NCBI GenBank assembly: GCA_944474755.1
Contig: OX104116.1
Coordinates: 7,195,547-7,259,546 of the forward strand
Source of the DNA: Limnoperna fortunei
Lineage: Eukaryota; Mollusca; Bivalvia; Mytilida; Modiolidae
Reading direction: 5' to 3'
DNA: 64,000 nt
The first letter of the stretch is position 1, and every line of letters starts with the position of its first letter. The notes under the pieces were generated by a model that was given only the letters and a program-made list of their open reading frames with translations, did not search any database and was not told the DNA's origin. Below are positions 35,657-48,240 of the stretch, piece by piece. The position numbers and the translations under genes were made by a program.

Positions 35657-35883
35657 CAGGGGCGTAGCTGCCTATACGCGAGTACGCGGCTGAATCCACA
35701 TTATTTTAAGAACAAAATTGCAATCTATCCCTTTAATCAATAAACTGTCCATTTCAGTTCTAAATAAACCACTCTAGAGTTCTCCAAATTGCACAATTGT
35801 TTTCAAAAATATTCCGGGGTGCATACCCGGACCCCACTAGTTCTTTGTGAATCCACATTGTAACTAGTCTAGCTACGCCCCTG
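35657..35883. mobile_element. 227-bp hAT-like MITE
   Basis: The ends CAGGGGCGTAGCT and AGCTACGCCCCTG are perfect inverted repeats of a hAT type. Flanks ATCCCTTT and CCTTTACA are only partly alike, so the 8-bp duplication is not confirmed. Confidence 0.75.
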
Positions 35884-36434
35884 CCTTTACAGCATATGAT
35901 AAAATTTTAAATAAAACAAATTGAAAAAAAACTATTAAACCAAATGGGATACACCTATAACATATAAATCGAACATCTCTGGATATGGGTTTAACGCATA
36001 CCTTTTCTTGTTATATAATTAAATTCAGATGAGAGCAGATTTAATGTGCATTTACGATAATAGTACGAAATGTTTATTTGTTCAACACATTTACAACACG
36101 TGATTTACAATAAATGGTTATGACACATAATCACGTGCACATAATGTAATGAATACAACACTAGCCAGCTTGATCGCGTACGAATATATGAACAGAATTA
36201 TATTTTTATTCAAATGCAAAGAACAAAATTATTACATTTCGCACTACAAAACATACTGTTTTTCACCTGAAAAATAGTCAAAACAATATTACAGATAGAA
36301 AGTATTTACTTCGGTAAATGCAAACATCGAACTAATTATCGCGCAATAGCTCAGTAAACCGTACCTGAAATTAGTTATAACGCCACGTGTGATACAATGC
36401 AATGATTTGAGTTATGAATATGAGATAGAAATGT

Positions 36435-36674
36435 GTGTTGTGGTGTTTAACGCCACTTTCAGCAATTTTTTAACTATTTCATGGCGTCCATTTTTTGTGG
36501 GGAGAAGCTAGAGTACCCGGAGAAAATCCCCTTGACCTTCGGAAAACTGGCAATCCTTGTCAATTAGGATTGGAGTAGAACACCATGCCCGCAGTGAGAC
36601 TTGATCCGGCTCCCTCAGCGTTGACAGACACGTGATCTATAGTAGATGGCTAACTATCTTAATTGGCGCCGGTG
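36435..36674 (-). mobile_element. SINE, minus strand, 9-bp duplication
   Basis: On the plus strand it starts GTGGTGTTTAACGCCACTTT and CAGCAATTTTTTAACTATTT and ends at a decayed tRNA-like head (TAACTATCTTAATTGGCGCC). TAGAAATGT flanks it at 36426-36434 and 36675-36683. Confidence 0.85.
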
Positions 36675-37309
36675 TAGAAATGTACAAAACGTCAAAAGTC
36701 CATGTTAATGCCACACGGTGAATGACTAGTAGAATTTTTCGTTTAAAAATATCTAATTCAAGAACACATCAACGTTATATTATTTTATTTCTTGACTTTG
36801 AAGTTTAAACTACTCAGTACATCAAACCCGACTCTAAAGGTTGAATGGCATAGTTCTTCTTTGACAACAATGGTACGTGACTACCTCTTACATCAAGGAG
36901 TACCTGTACTGTATAATGGCCAACATTATAAACAAAGATATAAGATACAGTTGAGACTTATTACGATAAGTAAGTTAATTTGAGCAATTACAAAGGTCTA
37001 GATCTCGCCAGACGTTTATCTATATGGTTTGAAGTTTATATAGACTAAGGAATAAAGATCTTTCTGATCTAATTAACTTATCTCTGACTTATGTCATTTT
37101 GGTATCTGTAAGAAGATTAATTATTCTTTTGTTGGGAACTAATTATGTTTAAAGACTTGTAACATACTGACATCTTGATCGGGACACCTACGTCAAGTTT
37201 CAAGAGCTATATTCATTTGGAAAATAATTACTCTGCAATAGTTTGCTTGTATTTTAAAATATGAAATGAACCGAGTTTATGAAAGTGTAAATTGTATGAA
37301 AAACTAAGG

Positions 37310-37375
37310 AGTCCTGATTAGACCAAACGCGCGTCTGGCGTGGTAAATTATATTAACCTTGGTATCTTTGATGAC
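37310..37375. repeat. Interspersed repeat with AAACGCGCGTCTGGCGT core
   Basis: GTCCTGATTAGACCAAACGC, GCGTCTGGCGTGG and CCTTGGTATCTTTGATGA correspond to the copy at 13055-13140. Confidence 0.65.
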
Positions 37376-38044
37376 ATTTTATTTACTGTTGTTTAAAATA
37401 TTAATTTCAGTCGTGTTAAGATATTTTAAAATATTTTGATAATGCAGCAGACCAGACATGGGAGAGAAGCTATGGCACGGACTAGATTAAGTCGTACGGA
37501 CACGAGGACAGATTCGTCCATATAGGACACTAACTTTAAAATAGTAGCCATGTTCCGTCAAGCTCCAATATATATATTTATATAGTGTACCGTTGGCATA
37601 AACTAGACAAACATAGAACATTAAACAATTATAGTCGAGTGCATAGTATCACTTTAATAGATATAAGTATAAGTATAAGAATTTTATACCAATCAAGAGG
37701 CCCTCAATGGGACAAAATGACAATACAATTACAGATAATAATTATTCATACAACACACATATAACCAAACAGATTAGATTTTACAAGTTCCAAGACTTGG
37801 GTTTTATCCAGAGCAGCCCTCACCAGACATCTATGCATATAGGGATTTAAATTTAAAGGATTATTTTGTTAAAATATAGTTTAGAGTTTGGTTATATACA
37901 GACCTGCCCGTGACTGATGCACAATGCTAATTAATCTGTTAAATATCAATTTTGTGCAGAAGTCACCAGGGGACGTTGCTTATATTTTAATATGCTTGCT
38001 TTTTACGTTAAAATAAATTGTTTGTTGATTCAACATAAAAGTGT

Positions 38045-38400
38045 CATACTGTGAGGGCTTCTAGTGCCCGACCCATAGAGTTGAGCGAGTCAACAGGGGA
38101 CCAATAAGGTATGACCTCGCGGTTTAGGGGGCTGTTACGTCATAATAATGAAAATCCTGACCGCGGACCGTAGTAGGTATCGTATTTGGAGAGTGTCACG
38201 CTCCTTTCAGGATAAAAGACCCCTATTGCAAATTTCGTAAAAGAAAATGCCAATTTTAGCCGCTGCAAAATCTCTACATAATTCTCCGTACTTTAGTAGT
38301 TGCAGACGAAATTTGTTTCATTTGGCTCACATCCCCATCCCGTTTTTTTATAACTTTTTTAAATCCTGAAAATAGCTGAAATATTGCTCACTGCAATGGA
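38045..38400 (+). mobile_element. Interspersed repeat family B, copy with (AATC)n tail
   Basis: GTTACGTCATAATAATGAAA, CCTGACCGCGGACC, GTGTCACGCTCCTTTCAGGA and AATTCTCCGTACTTTAGTAG parallel 44540-44790. It ends AATAGCTGAAATATTGCTCA and GGACGTCAATC, a SINE-like 3' end leading into (AATC)n. Confidence 0.7.
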
Positions 38401-38401
38401 C

Positions 38402-38402
38402 G

Positions 38403-38473
<71 letters not shown>

Positions 38474-38505
38474 GTCAATCAATCAATCAATCAATCAATC
38501 AATCT
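38402..38505. repeat. (AATC)n microsatellite
   Basis: About 25 tandem AATC units with two interruptions (CAGTCAATC and CTCGATC) follow the family-B tail. Confidence 0.95.
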
Positions 38506-38975
38506 CGATCAATCAAAAGGAACTGAGTAAAACTTAAAGGATAAATGTTTTAATCATTGTTTTATACGTAATGTTTACAAAGTTAACCATACCGTTACTA
38601 CGATATAAAACCAGCTTTTGTGACATTAATACAAACTTCCGCTCGGCTCAGGTATCTTTTTACGTATGTTCTGAAACATTTCTGGCTGCTAAGTATACGA
38701 ACCAAAAATGATTGCATTCATTCCTTGCATGCATGTCGTACACATTCCGTTTTCATAAATCATGCATGTTTTATCTCAGAACGCTAGCATTATACTGTTA
38801 TAAATTGCCTTACTTCTTAAATCATTGTAGGTGTTTACTAATAACTGATCCAGATTTAGAGGATTCACCAGGGGGCGCATAGCAATAAAATTGTCACTTT
38901 CTGTGCTATCTTTATCTAATGCATTCTGCAGGTTATCAATAAAATAATATTATAACAAACACTACCATGAAGAAA

Positions 38976-39549
38976 AAACCGAACCCTAGCAAAAAGTATT
39001 AGGCCGAACCCTAGCAAAAAGTATTAGGCCGAACCCTAGCAAAAAAGTATTTGACCGAACCCTAGCAAAAAGTATTAGACCGAACCCAAGCAAAAAGTAT
39101 TAGGCCGTACCCTAGCAAAAAGTATTAGGCTGAACCCTAGCAAAAAGTATTATGCCGAACCCGAACAAAAAGTATTAGGTCGAACCCTGGCATATAGTAT
39201 TAGGCCGAACCCTAGCAAATAGTTTTAGGCCGAACCCTAGCAAAAAGTATTAGGCCGAACCCAAAATAATAGTATTAGGCCGAACCCTAGCAAAAACTAT
39301 TAGGCCGAACCCTAGCAAAAAGTATTATGCTGAACCCTAGCAAAAAGTATTATGCCGAACCCTAACAAAAAGTATTAGGTCGAACCCATATAGTATTAGG
39401 CCGAACCCTAGCAAATAGTTTTAGGCCGAACCCTAGCAAAAAGTATTAGGCCGAACCCAAAATAATAGTATTAGGCCGAACCCTAGCAAAAACTATTAGG
39501 CCGAACCCTAACAAATAGTATTAGGCCGAACCCTAGCAAAAAGTATTAG
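38976..39549. repeat. 25-bp minisatellite, ~23 units
   Basis: The unit is GCCGAACCCTAGCAAAAAGT plus ATTAG, with drift (AATAGT, GAACCCAAAATA). Blocks around 39120-39240 recur around 39320-39440, showing a higher-order duplication. Confidence 0.93.
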
Positions 39550-39574
39550 CAATATATGTGGTTTAACAATTAAT

Positions 39575-39935
39575 ACAGTTGGGCCGATGATTTATTGGTC
39601 CGGGGCATTGCTTTGTTGGGTCGAGGCTTTGTTGGGCCTAGGCTTTGTTGGGCCGAGCGAGGTTTTTGGTTTTAGTTGGGCCGCGGCTTTGTTGAGCCGA
39701 GGTTTTTGGATTTAGTTGGGCCGAGGCTTTTGGTTTTAACTGGACCTAGGCTTACTTAGGTCGAGGTTTTGTTTGGCCGGGGCTTTGTTGGACCGAGGCT
39801 TTGTTGTACGGAGGCTTTTTGCTTTTAGTTGGGCCAAGGCTTAGTTGGACCGAGGCTTTTGGTTTTAGTCTGACCAAGGCTTAGTTGGGACGAGGCTTTG
39901 TGCCTAGCTAGGCTTTGTTGGGCCGAGTCTTTTGA
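39575..39935. repeat. Degenerate GGCCGAGGCTTTG minisatellite
   Basis: Variants of TTGGGCCGAGGCTTTG separated by GTTGGGCC or GGTTTTAGTTGGGCC occur about 16 times. It lies 25 bp after the 25-bp array and shares the GGCCGA core with it. Confidence 0.85.
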
Positions 39936-39949
39936 TTGTGATATATAAC

Positions 39950-41090
39950 TATAGAATCGCCTCAAAAATCTTTAATATTTTCTCTCTTTTTTTGCTATTT
40001 GAATTTTACATTTTTATTATCAGCATTTACCTATACTATCCTCTTGTGCACACCTTAAATTTGTACATAGATGGATAGTACTATAGATGTCGATAATAAA
40101 GCCAAAATATTCAAAAGGACTTGTAACAATAGTCTAATACAACATGTCGGTATGCATCCACCTCTGGCTCCCGATAAAGAAATGGTCGGTTTTTTACTTA
40201 CTTTTTGTTTACTTTAATGCTCGATATTTTTGTAAAGGGACGTCATGTTGTAGTAGTTCCAGTTCAATAACGTGTACTTTAAATCCTTCCCAATTCTTCA
40301 CACATTCTTAAAGTACTCACAAACCGAACACGATCGTGTTAATGAACACGTAAAACTTGCCTGGAATTTACTATATAAAACAAAGACAAAAGGACAGATA
40401 ACATTTCCTAAGAATCTCATCATAGCATCACTGTGATACGAGAGAAAAAAATCTGTTAACAATTATAGCTAGTTTGGCTTATTAGCGGCCTGATTCAAAT
40501 CGTAATCAGATAAAAACACAAACCTGAGATGAAAGCGACCGGCGTTGTATTGCAAACGAAAGACTGGGAGGGTCGTGTTCGTGAATGAGTTGTTTTGAAA
40601 GGATTACAGGCTTTGGTTTCATGTTAGGTCACATTGTTAAAGTTATTTAATGTTTTTCTTCTGAATAGATTTAAGGTTTTAAATTCAAGTCAAAATTAAA
40701 GTGTAGAATCAATTATCGTATTGAAAAGATACAGTTTCAGATTGTTTAACACTTAAGACAGGAATAATTATGAGCACGCTATGTTATTTTACATTCGGAC
40801 TATTATAAAGTTTTGTAGTAATAAATTTGTTGCATATTTGGTCGCTGGTTAGGGTGTCATGACACGAAAAGTAGTCAGCACGACAATAAATTAAATATAT
40901 TAAGTAGGATGGATGTATTTTTTAATATTATATACAAATTTCTTGATTTACACGCACGTGTCTTGTACAATAAGACATACGATACGTTTAATATTTATTG
41001 CATACCAGAACCATGACCAGAACTTACACTCCATTTATTATCGTTTCACGAGCCATACAACGAAATTAAATTGGTAATATTTTGTGTGTT
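39950..41090. other. Intergenic, no gene seen
   Basis: AT-rich sequence without long open frames, tandem repeats or recognisable element ends. Confidence 0.5.
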
Positions 41091-41091
41091 T

Positions 41092-41322
41092 GTTTGAATT
41101 GGGATTTACGCCACTTCAGTAATTCGCAGGTATATCATGGCGAACAGAATGGGGAAGAAGCCGAGTACCTCGAAAACCCCGACCTTTGGCAGAATATCTA
41201 ACCAGCCTTATCCTTTATCGCACCCTGCCGCAATAAGGCTCAAATCCGAATTTCAGTGCTGACGGCAGACTCATAGTCAATATAAGATGACGAACTACCT
41301 TAATCGCTCGATAATCGAGGTT
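41092..41322 (-). mobile_element. Diverged SINE, minus strand
   Basis: On the plus strand: TGTTTGTTTGAATTGGG, ACGCCACTTCAGTAATTCG, AGGTATATCATGGCGAACAG, then CTACCTTAATCGCTCGATAA at the tRNA-like end. Confidence 0.7.
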
Positions 41323-41464
41323 CCTTGTTTAATTTAGGACGAGCCTAAAAGTCCTTACGTTCTCCATGTAATTGAGTTGAATCGAATGGATTATCTCCTC
41401 CTGATATATTATCATATACGAAATATTGTTTTAAATATTCAAAAATCACCATATTGATCTGCTG

Positions 41465-41740
41465 TGTAGTGGGGCGGATCAACACACAAAGCTCCTTAGC
41501 TTGTCCCCGGGTGGCGGATAGGATGTGCCCATAGCTGTTGACGTATTTGAGAGTGCCATGGTTAATGCAGGTTACAGCCTCATTTGTCGATGTTATACAA
41601 ATAGGGAGGAGCCTCGTAGCAGCTACAAAAGTAATTCTGTACCTAAATCTAATATTTATGTTGATGGTCCTCCCTATATCTCCACACTGATATGTTATTT
41701 TAACTGAATATAAGGAAACAATGCTACGTGGACGTTAAAC
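41465..41740 (+). mobile_element. Interspersed repeat family B, diverged copy
   Basis: CCCCGGGTGGCGGATAGGAT, TCGTAGCAGCTACAAAAG and GCTACGTGGACGTTAAACAG match landmarks of the copies at 38045 and 44540. The open frame at 41525-41707 is inside it and is not considered a gene. Confidence 0.5.
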
Positions 41741-43395
41741 AGGCATCTTATCACTCAAATCACGTGACGGTGTATTATGCCACTGTATCGGTTGCTGACA
41801 TTTTGAGTCCAACGTACGCTTTACCTTGCAATTTAAAGAAACTCTTATTTCTGTCTAATTATACGGTCGCTTGATAGTATGTCTTCTAGTACAGAAAAAA
41901 AGACTCGAGTATAGTTTTGTCTGAAATGGTTTAACCAATTTTAATCAAAGCTCCCACGGTATACCGTATAAGTCCGGTGTAAAATAGAGTTCCGACTGAG
42001 GCAATGATCGCCATCCAAAATGGATACCTTGTTATGAAGAAAAGAACATAGAGAAAATAGTTTATTTATAAATGCTATAATAATTTGAATAAAGTGCATC
42101 GGAAGGTCAATTTTATCGTTAACAAAGACAAAGTTTCTCTTTAAAATTTGATATCCGGAGCTCAAAACACGCTTATCGACAGTAAAGTGAGGGCAAAGCT
42201 AATTTTAATGCTTTGTAATACTTAACAATTAGCTTTGTAACGAGATTTTTTATCAGCTGTAACTTAACACGGATAATTTTCATAATGAACAAGACAATCG
42301 TGTAATTGCAGATGGTAACGTCAAAGAATGTAATAATGAGGTAACAAGGGCTATAAGATGATGATATAGATAGACTTTAATTCAGTCTTCCTCTACTTGT
42401 ATGTAATTCTGCGCAATCAAATATCAATATTTTGTCCGTTGTAAAGAAATAGTTCTTAATTTGTCTGCATTCCCAGACCATACTCATATTAATTTACTTG
42501 TCTAGGGTATATCAAGGAAAATCATACACCGTTTTAATGATAGAAGCACACTTCCACTGACTTTGTTTGAAAACTAATTAGTTTTCAAAGTCAATGATTA
42601 TTTTTGTTTTTAAATTGCACTGTTAATTTTGCAAAGAAATACAAAATTAGAAAGTGAACTTCGTGTAATTTGCCCCTGGTTTATAATCTGACTTTCTACA
42701 GATAATATTATGCATTTCATTTTTATTGTTATAATATTGTTATTCGACCAATTAGAAAGCTATTAATTTCTATAGACAGAACAATATTTATTAAGATTTT
42801 GCGTGCTAAATATATGAATATGATTCTGCGATGATATAAATTGAGACATATTTAAGATGACAAATGTGACACAAGGTGCATTCAAAGGTTATGGCTTTTG
42901 TTATGTAATGGTTCAATCATTCATAAATTTGATATGTTAAGACACAATTTGGCGACCATCTTGCAGATAAAGATTTCGGTTTATCTGTCACATTGTCGTC
43001 TAAATCATCCACAACAGAGCGTAGATTTCCTGATAAAACTTTGTCTGATTAATGGGTGCATGTGTTTTGCACCCTGAAAACTCTTAAGTTAATTAATTTT
43101 TGTAATTAAAATGACATAAGATATTCTTTATTTCTAGACCGTATATAAGATTTCTAAATGATTTTTGCTCCTCAATTACTCGTTTGATTAGTGATAAGTC
43201 ATTTCTAGGTCAAATTTAACTGCCAATACTTTGACGTCAATAAATCAATCAATCAATCATCAATGCAGAAAAATCCTAACGAAATCGTAAACAAGTATAT
43301 GTCTGTATAAATGGCTATTGAACACAGCAGACGCCATTATGTTGTATTAAAACAATCAGGTATAGAAAGTATATGTCGAGTTTGAAATTACAACC
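41741..43395. other. Intergenic, no gene seen; contains a 24-bp perfect palindrome
   Basis: TTTGAAAACTAATTAG and its continuation at 42566-42589 form a perfect palindrome, with TGACTTTG and AGTCA extending it imperfectly. A short (AATC)n run lies at about 43240. No coding evidence is seen. Confidence 0.55.
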
Positions 43396-43399
43396 TTTG

Positions 43400-43536
43400 C
43401 AGTGGCGAATCCAGAATGGGGTACATTTGGCGGATGCACCCTATTTCTTAAAAAAAGTATTCACCTTATGTGACCCTCCCCCTCCCCGACCTCCTGTAGA
43501 GCGGATCCCTTATGAGAAATCCTGGATCCGCCATCG
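43400..43536. mobile_element. ~137-bp hAT-like MITE
   Basis: The left end CAGTGGCGAATCCAGAATGG and the right end CCTGGATCCGCCATCG form an imperfect inverted repeat of the CAGTGGCGGATCCAGG type. The interior contains a C-rich CCTCCCCCTCCCCGACC tract. Confidence 0.6.
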
Positions 43537-43539
43537 TTT

Positions 43540-44380
43540 TGTCTTTAATGTTGTAACAACATATTTATCTTTGTTTTACTGTAATTTCTGACAAACATAC
43601 ACACTTCACGTCTGCTAGTCTTCTTCTGTGTACATTTTGTATAAGCCAAGATGATATAATATAATTCTGAGGGATAAAATAATTTTGATGACATAATAAA
43701 TATTGCATTTATATAAAATTAGAAGTGTTTATTTGCAGACTCCCCAAAGCGCACATGTCTGAATAAAAAGCTTTGATGTTTTAATGATAGATTAAGTAAA
43801 TAATTTTCCTTAATGTTGATAAACTAGTGTTTTATCGTTAAATACATGGAATCATAAAGGATAAAGTTCATTTTCAGCTCAATTGCACCTTGTAAAACAA
43901 GGCACCGACCTGTGACTGCAGAATGCTATGCCCATTTTAACCAGCACCTTTCAGGGAGCTCGACTCGGTCAATCCGCCTTCCAGTAACAAATAACTGCCC
44001 CTCTCTTTTGTCCCCCCCACCCCCTCATGATCTACGTAAATTGAATGTTATATGGTGAGAACATACACCTGCTTTAATTCTTTTAATTCAACAAACGGTT
44101 TTTATTTCAAGTAATAAGATGTTACATTGGCTTCTTAAAGCAAAACAAACGGTTATCACTCCCGTATCACTCTACAATTTACGTTCCGCTATATGGAATA
44201 ATACAAAATTCAGTGACTCGTATCTACACCGCTGAATTTTAAATTAGTGACACCACACAGACATTTAGATCCGCCTCGTACCTTTGCCTACATCTAAACA
44301 TCTAACCACGACAAATTGATACGGTACACAACATTCCGTATTTCCTATCCATATTTTCTTTATAGAGGGTGTCTGCTCTC
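43540..44380. other. Intergenic, no gene seen
   Basis: AT-rich sequence with a CCCCCCCACCCCC tract near 44013. No repeats or frames of note. Confidence 0.45.
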
Positions 44381-44384
44381 AGAA

Positions 44385-44790
44385 AGCTTTAACCTGTTAA
44401 CAAACTAAAGGGTTCCATCCTGAGTGATACAATGGGTGCCACTCGTGAAAAAAGCTGTTGCTTACACTTCCAGGACACCTGTACTCACCTGGTTTTAGTT
44501 GGTGTTGTGTTACTACATTTTTTTCTGGGACCATACTGGGACGGTTCCCACAGAGCAGTCCAGCGCGTCTCCGGGTGGCGGATAGGGGAGACCCTCTTTG
44601 GGGGGTTGTCAGGTCATAATACGGAAAGCCTGGCCGCGGACCAATAGTGAGTAACGTGTTTGGTAGATTGCCACGCTCCTTGCACGATAAAGATCTCTTT
44701 TGAGTAGGCTCGTTGTGGCCGCTACAAAAGGCTAAATTCTCCGACCCTACCCAATACTCCGTACTTTTCCAGTTGCAGTCAAAATTTTGT
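44385..44790 (+). mobile_element. Interspersed repeat family B, longest copy
   Basis: CTCCGGGTGGCGGATAGGGG, GTCAGGTCATAATACGGAAA, CCTGGCCGCGGACC, TTGCCACGCTCCTTGCACGA and CTCCGTACTTTTCCAGTTGC are shared with 38045-38330. The 150-codon minus-strand frame here (44397-44849) lies on the repeat and is probably fortuitous. Confidence 0.65.
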
Positions 44791-44799
44791 TCCCATTTT

Positions 44800-45617
44800 G
44801 TAATAGTAGTTAACACGTATTTCTTGTTGTTTATACTTTGTATTGGCAAAATAATGGTTATCCGAAATAATTACCAATTAACTCAGTCTGCGGATTGATA
44901 GTAAATCAACGAAAAAACTGTGAGAAACCTTTTATAAAATAAGGTGACTATCTGTATTACGTAATGCTGACGTGAAGAATAGTGAAGTTACATGATACAG
45001 CTCTATGGTCATATTTGCTTTCAAATAGCAGAAACAAAACTTCCTATCCCATGGGAAATAGCAACAGCGAAACAAGTGCACGTGGGAAAAAGCAAAATGA
45101 TTATCACGAGAATTAATTAAGGTAACGTTTCATCTAAATACTACCGTGTTACATGTACCTGTTTAAAAAGATAACGAAAAAAGTATAGAAAAGATGTGGC
45201 ACAAAAACGAGAAGTGCTTATCGTTCTAAGTCACACTAGATTGGAGTAATCTCCGGTTGTATATTTTTTAATGTTTTGTTTTTGTTTTTCGCGAATGGTT
45301 TGGTCAGCTTCCGGCAGCGGTGTGACATGCGTTCTCCCGTTTATTATATTTTATAATAGTTTGCTTCAGTGAGACGTTTAATGTATGAAAGAAGATAAAC
45401 CAAACACACACATCCCAGGTAAACAAAACATTAACTGTAAATAAATAAAATAGGACAAACATTGGAGGCATAAATTACAGTCGTATAAAACATCATGCTG
45501 AACGCGTGATGCTGAACCGGTTACTTATTTAATCTTCAAAACGTTTTGACCGGTGTGTTTGATGCTAACTAACATTTTCTTGTGTTTTACTTGATATTAT
45601 TCCGCATTCCAGTGTAT
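44800..45617. other. Intergenic, no gene seen
   Basis: No reading frame, repeat or element end is recognised. Confidence 0.45.
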
Positions 45618-45626
45618 TTGATTTTG

Positions 45627-45906
45627 CATCGTCGGAAACCCACGTCCGGTCGCGTTCTCGCTTTGCTGCCACTTACCGACCGTGGGCACACTTGTAGATA
45701 TTTTCTCGTTTTCATGAATATTCTTGGAACGATGTTTATTGGAGAAAACTATTTTTATTAGTTCAAATGCTTCGCCGGAAGAACAAGCGACCAATCAAAA
45801 TAGGACATTGAATATTCATGAAAACGAGATAATAATTACAAGTGTGTCCACGGTCGGTAGGTGGTAGCAAAGCGAGAACGCGACCGGACGTGGGTTTCCG
45901 ACGATG
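45627..45906. mobile_element. 280-bp MITE with ~100-bp inverted repeats and 9-bp duplication
   Basis: The arms begin CATCGTCGGAAACCCACGTC on each strand and pair for about 100 bases with a handful of mismatches, including GTCCGGTCGCGTTCTCGC and CTCGTTTTCATGAATATTC. TTGATTTTG flanks it exactly at 45618-45626 and 45907-45915. Long inverted repeats plus a 9-bp duplication fit a Mutator-like non-autonomous element. Minus-strand frames here are repeat text. Confidence 0.88.
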
Positions 45907-46139
45907 TTGATTTTGATGAATAGAAAAAAGTGATGATTTAATTTGGCAGCTATTACAGGGCAAAGTTTTCATATCGCACGAAGGTTTACATCACAAGAGT
46001 TTATAGCATGCATTAATTAAGTTGTAGATTTTAGTAGTATTAAACTATTGACATATCTTTTTTTAAGTTTCTTTTAAATTGTAAATATGTTGTTTGTATT
46101 ACATAGACAACATTGTGACCCACATGTGTTAAAGTGGGC

Positions 46140-46340
46140 GGGGTATTGATTGTTTGTATCAGCGATTTCAGGCTATATCGTGGCGTCCAGTTTTTTATGG
46201 AAGGCAAAGTATCCACTGAAACCCACCGACTATCGTGCAGGAAAACTGGCAATCAATACAGTGATGAAGTCGTGCTCTGTGTGTCAACAGTAAGGCTTGA
46301 CACGGCGAAGATCATGATTAAATATCTTAAACAATCAATG
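46140..46340 (-). mobile_element. Diverged SINE, minus strand
   Basis: On the plus strand: CAGGCTATATCGTGGCGTCC, AGTTTTTTATGGAAGGC, GGAAAACTGGCAATCAATAC, in the order of the window's SINE family. Confidence 0.65.
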
Positions 46341-46344
46341 ACCG

Positions 46345-47984
46345 AGAGTTCCGAAGTGGTATTATGGTACATATATTTCCTTGTCCAACGAATAACATAA
46401 AAAAGGTGCACTCGACAAGTTTGCAGTGTGAAATTATATCACGGATGTCTCACGTTAGCTTCATTATTGTAGCTATAGTCTCCCGTGTAACAACTGAGAT
46501 GAAAATATTTATTTTCGCCACCAGTATGACACTAGTGTTAAAGCGAACGAAAATTCTTACAATCTGCAATACAAATAAAAATACAAAGCAAATATATTAA
46601 TCTCAAAATGTTAGAAACGTTGGTGTCGTCACAAACCAGTAAAAATGTTGTTTTCATTCTTATCATGTTAGCTATTATTTCAGCAACTTGCCTTCCTAAA
46701 CATATGATAAAAACTATCTAATGGGAACTGTCGATCTCGGCTTTTGATTGATTAATGTTTGCACGTGAGTATAGTTTGCTTGTTAAATTTGTCACATGGC
46801 AAAATACCGTTGGTGTAGATCGAGAATTATAATTACTGTCAATAGGCCGAACGTTAAAAATGTCTCAGGTAAAATTATGTTTACTTGTAATAATGTGAAT
46901 TAAATAAAATTGAAGCATTTTAATCTTTGAAGTTGTATAAAAATTGTTTTCTACTCATCTTGTAACCTTCTAAGGGGTGTTTGGTACAATTAACGACGGT
47001 GACAGAGAAAACTCCCATCGACGGCTATTAGCAGACATAATACAAACAAATTAAGCGTAACAGACCAAGTTCACAGAGGAGAAATAAGATTTGTACATAT
47101 TTGATCAAGGACATCTTCACCTAAGAAGTAGGTTGTGCCCAATTCACATGTATATATAAGTTTTATATTGTTTACGAATCGACATTTAATCTTAAGATTA
47201 AAGTATACATTGAAACAGTAATTGTATTGTATTCAATGTGAACTATACTGTAAATGTAACCAATATTTTTGTGTTTTGTAGACGTGCTTTGTATCATGAC
47301 AACGTGCATTAAATACTGCAGAACTTATATCACACTGTGCATTCCGCTATGACTTAGTTTTCTAACCACAAAATTGCTGTTTAGCAGGTGCGCGACGAAA
47401 ACGCCCCCAAGTTGATAAAGATAAGTTGCTGATTCTGACGTTTTAATGTTTCGTTTCTTGTTTCTCTATCGGTCAACGTTTCTAAATGCCGTTCATTCTA
47501 TATGAATGGGGCAGACACGTTAAGGATTAATACTTCAATCTCGTTATTATGTTTTGAACAATACAATTTTAAGATTTTTTGTGAGTGGTGATTGGCAACC
47601 TAGATGTTGTAGATGATTTATTGTTATTTTTATGCTTAACTAGACAAATTATTAAACCATTGGCGAGATAAGTTGTTTTAATCTTCCGGATCATTTTATG
47701 CACACCTATCTATTGAAGTCTTCAGGTGTTTAGACACTGCTAATTTAAGTCAAAAGTTTTAAATTTCCATGACCTCTAACTTAACATGGGTCATGTGGCA
47801 CGCGCTTGTAGAGCATTAAGACAAATGCACGGCATTCAAATGCTGTAGATGGCTCCGTGACTGACACAGTGGTTGGAGGATATTAGCTGGCAGTTGCTGG
47901 GAGTTGACGACAGAACATTTAGTGATTTTTATTGAAATTTAGTAATTTTGAATTTAAAACGCTAATTGCTTTAATTCATTTGAA
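46345..47984. other. Upstream region of the SRCR gene
   Basis: No coding evidence. A TATATAAG sequence lies at 47153-47160, about 830 bp before the start codon; it could serve a promoter only with a long or spliced leader. The start codon context is TTTGAAATGG. Confidence 0.35.
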
Positions 47985-48240
47985 ATGGATTTACCTAGTG
48001 TGATTATGTTAATATTAGGTGTGGGATATGTTTATTGTTACCCTTTTAATGAGGGTGATATTCGGTTAGTAGGAGGATCTAGCGACAGTGAGGGAACAGT
48101 GTTAATATTCCATGACAATCTGTGGGGAGCTATTTGTGATTATAACTGGGACATACGAGATGCTAATGTCGTCTGCCGTCAACTCGGTTACCCAAGGGCA
48201 CTGCAGTATATCCAAGGGAGTAGATTCGGTAGAGGAAGGA
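47985..48240 (+). CDS. SRCR gene exon 1: signal peptide and first half of SRCR domain
   Basis: ATG with G at -3 and +4 opens a hydrophobic signal peptide. DIRLVGGSSDSEGTVLIF, NLWGAICDYNWD and NVVCRQLGYPRA are the standard first half of an SRCR domain (C51, C64). The donor is GGAAGGA|GTAAGT, phase 1. Reading on gives only intronic text to a stop near 48336. Confidence 0.92.

Noticed and set aside
35657..35883. Clean 8-bp hAT target duplication
   Set aside because: Flanks share only about five bases at shifted positions, so the duplication is not claimed although the terminal repeats are clear.
38976..39549. Interstitial telomeric repeat
   Set aside because: CCCTAG and TTAGG words occur once per 25-bp unit; there are no tandem telomeric hexamers.
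44397..44849. 150-codon minus-strand frame
   Set aside because: It lies on the interspersed repeat family found also at 38045 and 41465 and shows no recognisable domain.
47153..47160. TATATAAG as the promoter TATA box of the SRCR gene
   Set aside because: It is about 830 bp from the start codon in AT-rich sequence, with no supporting leader exon visible.
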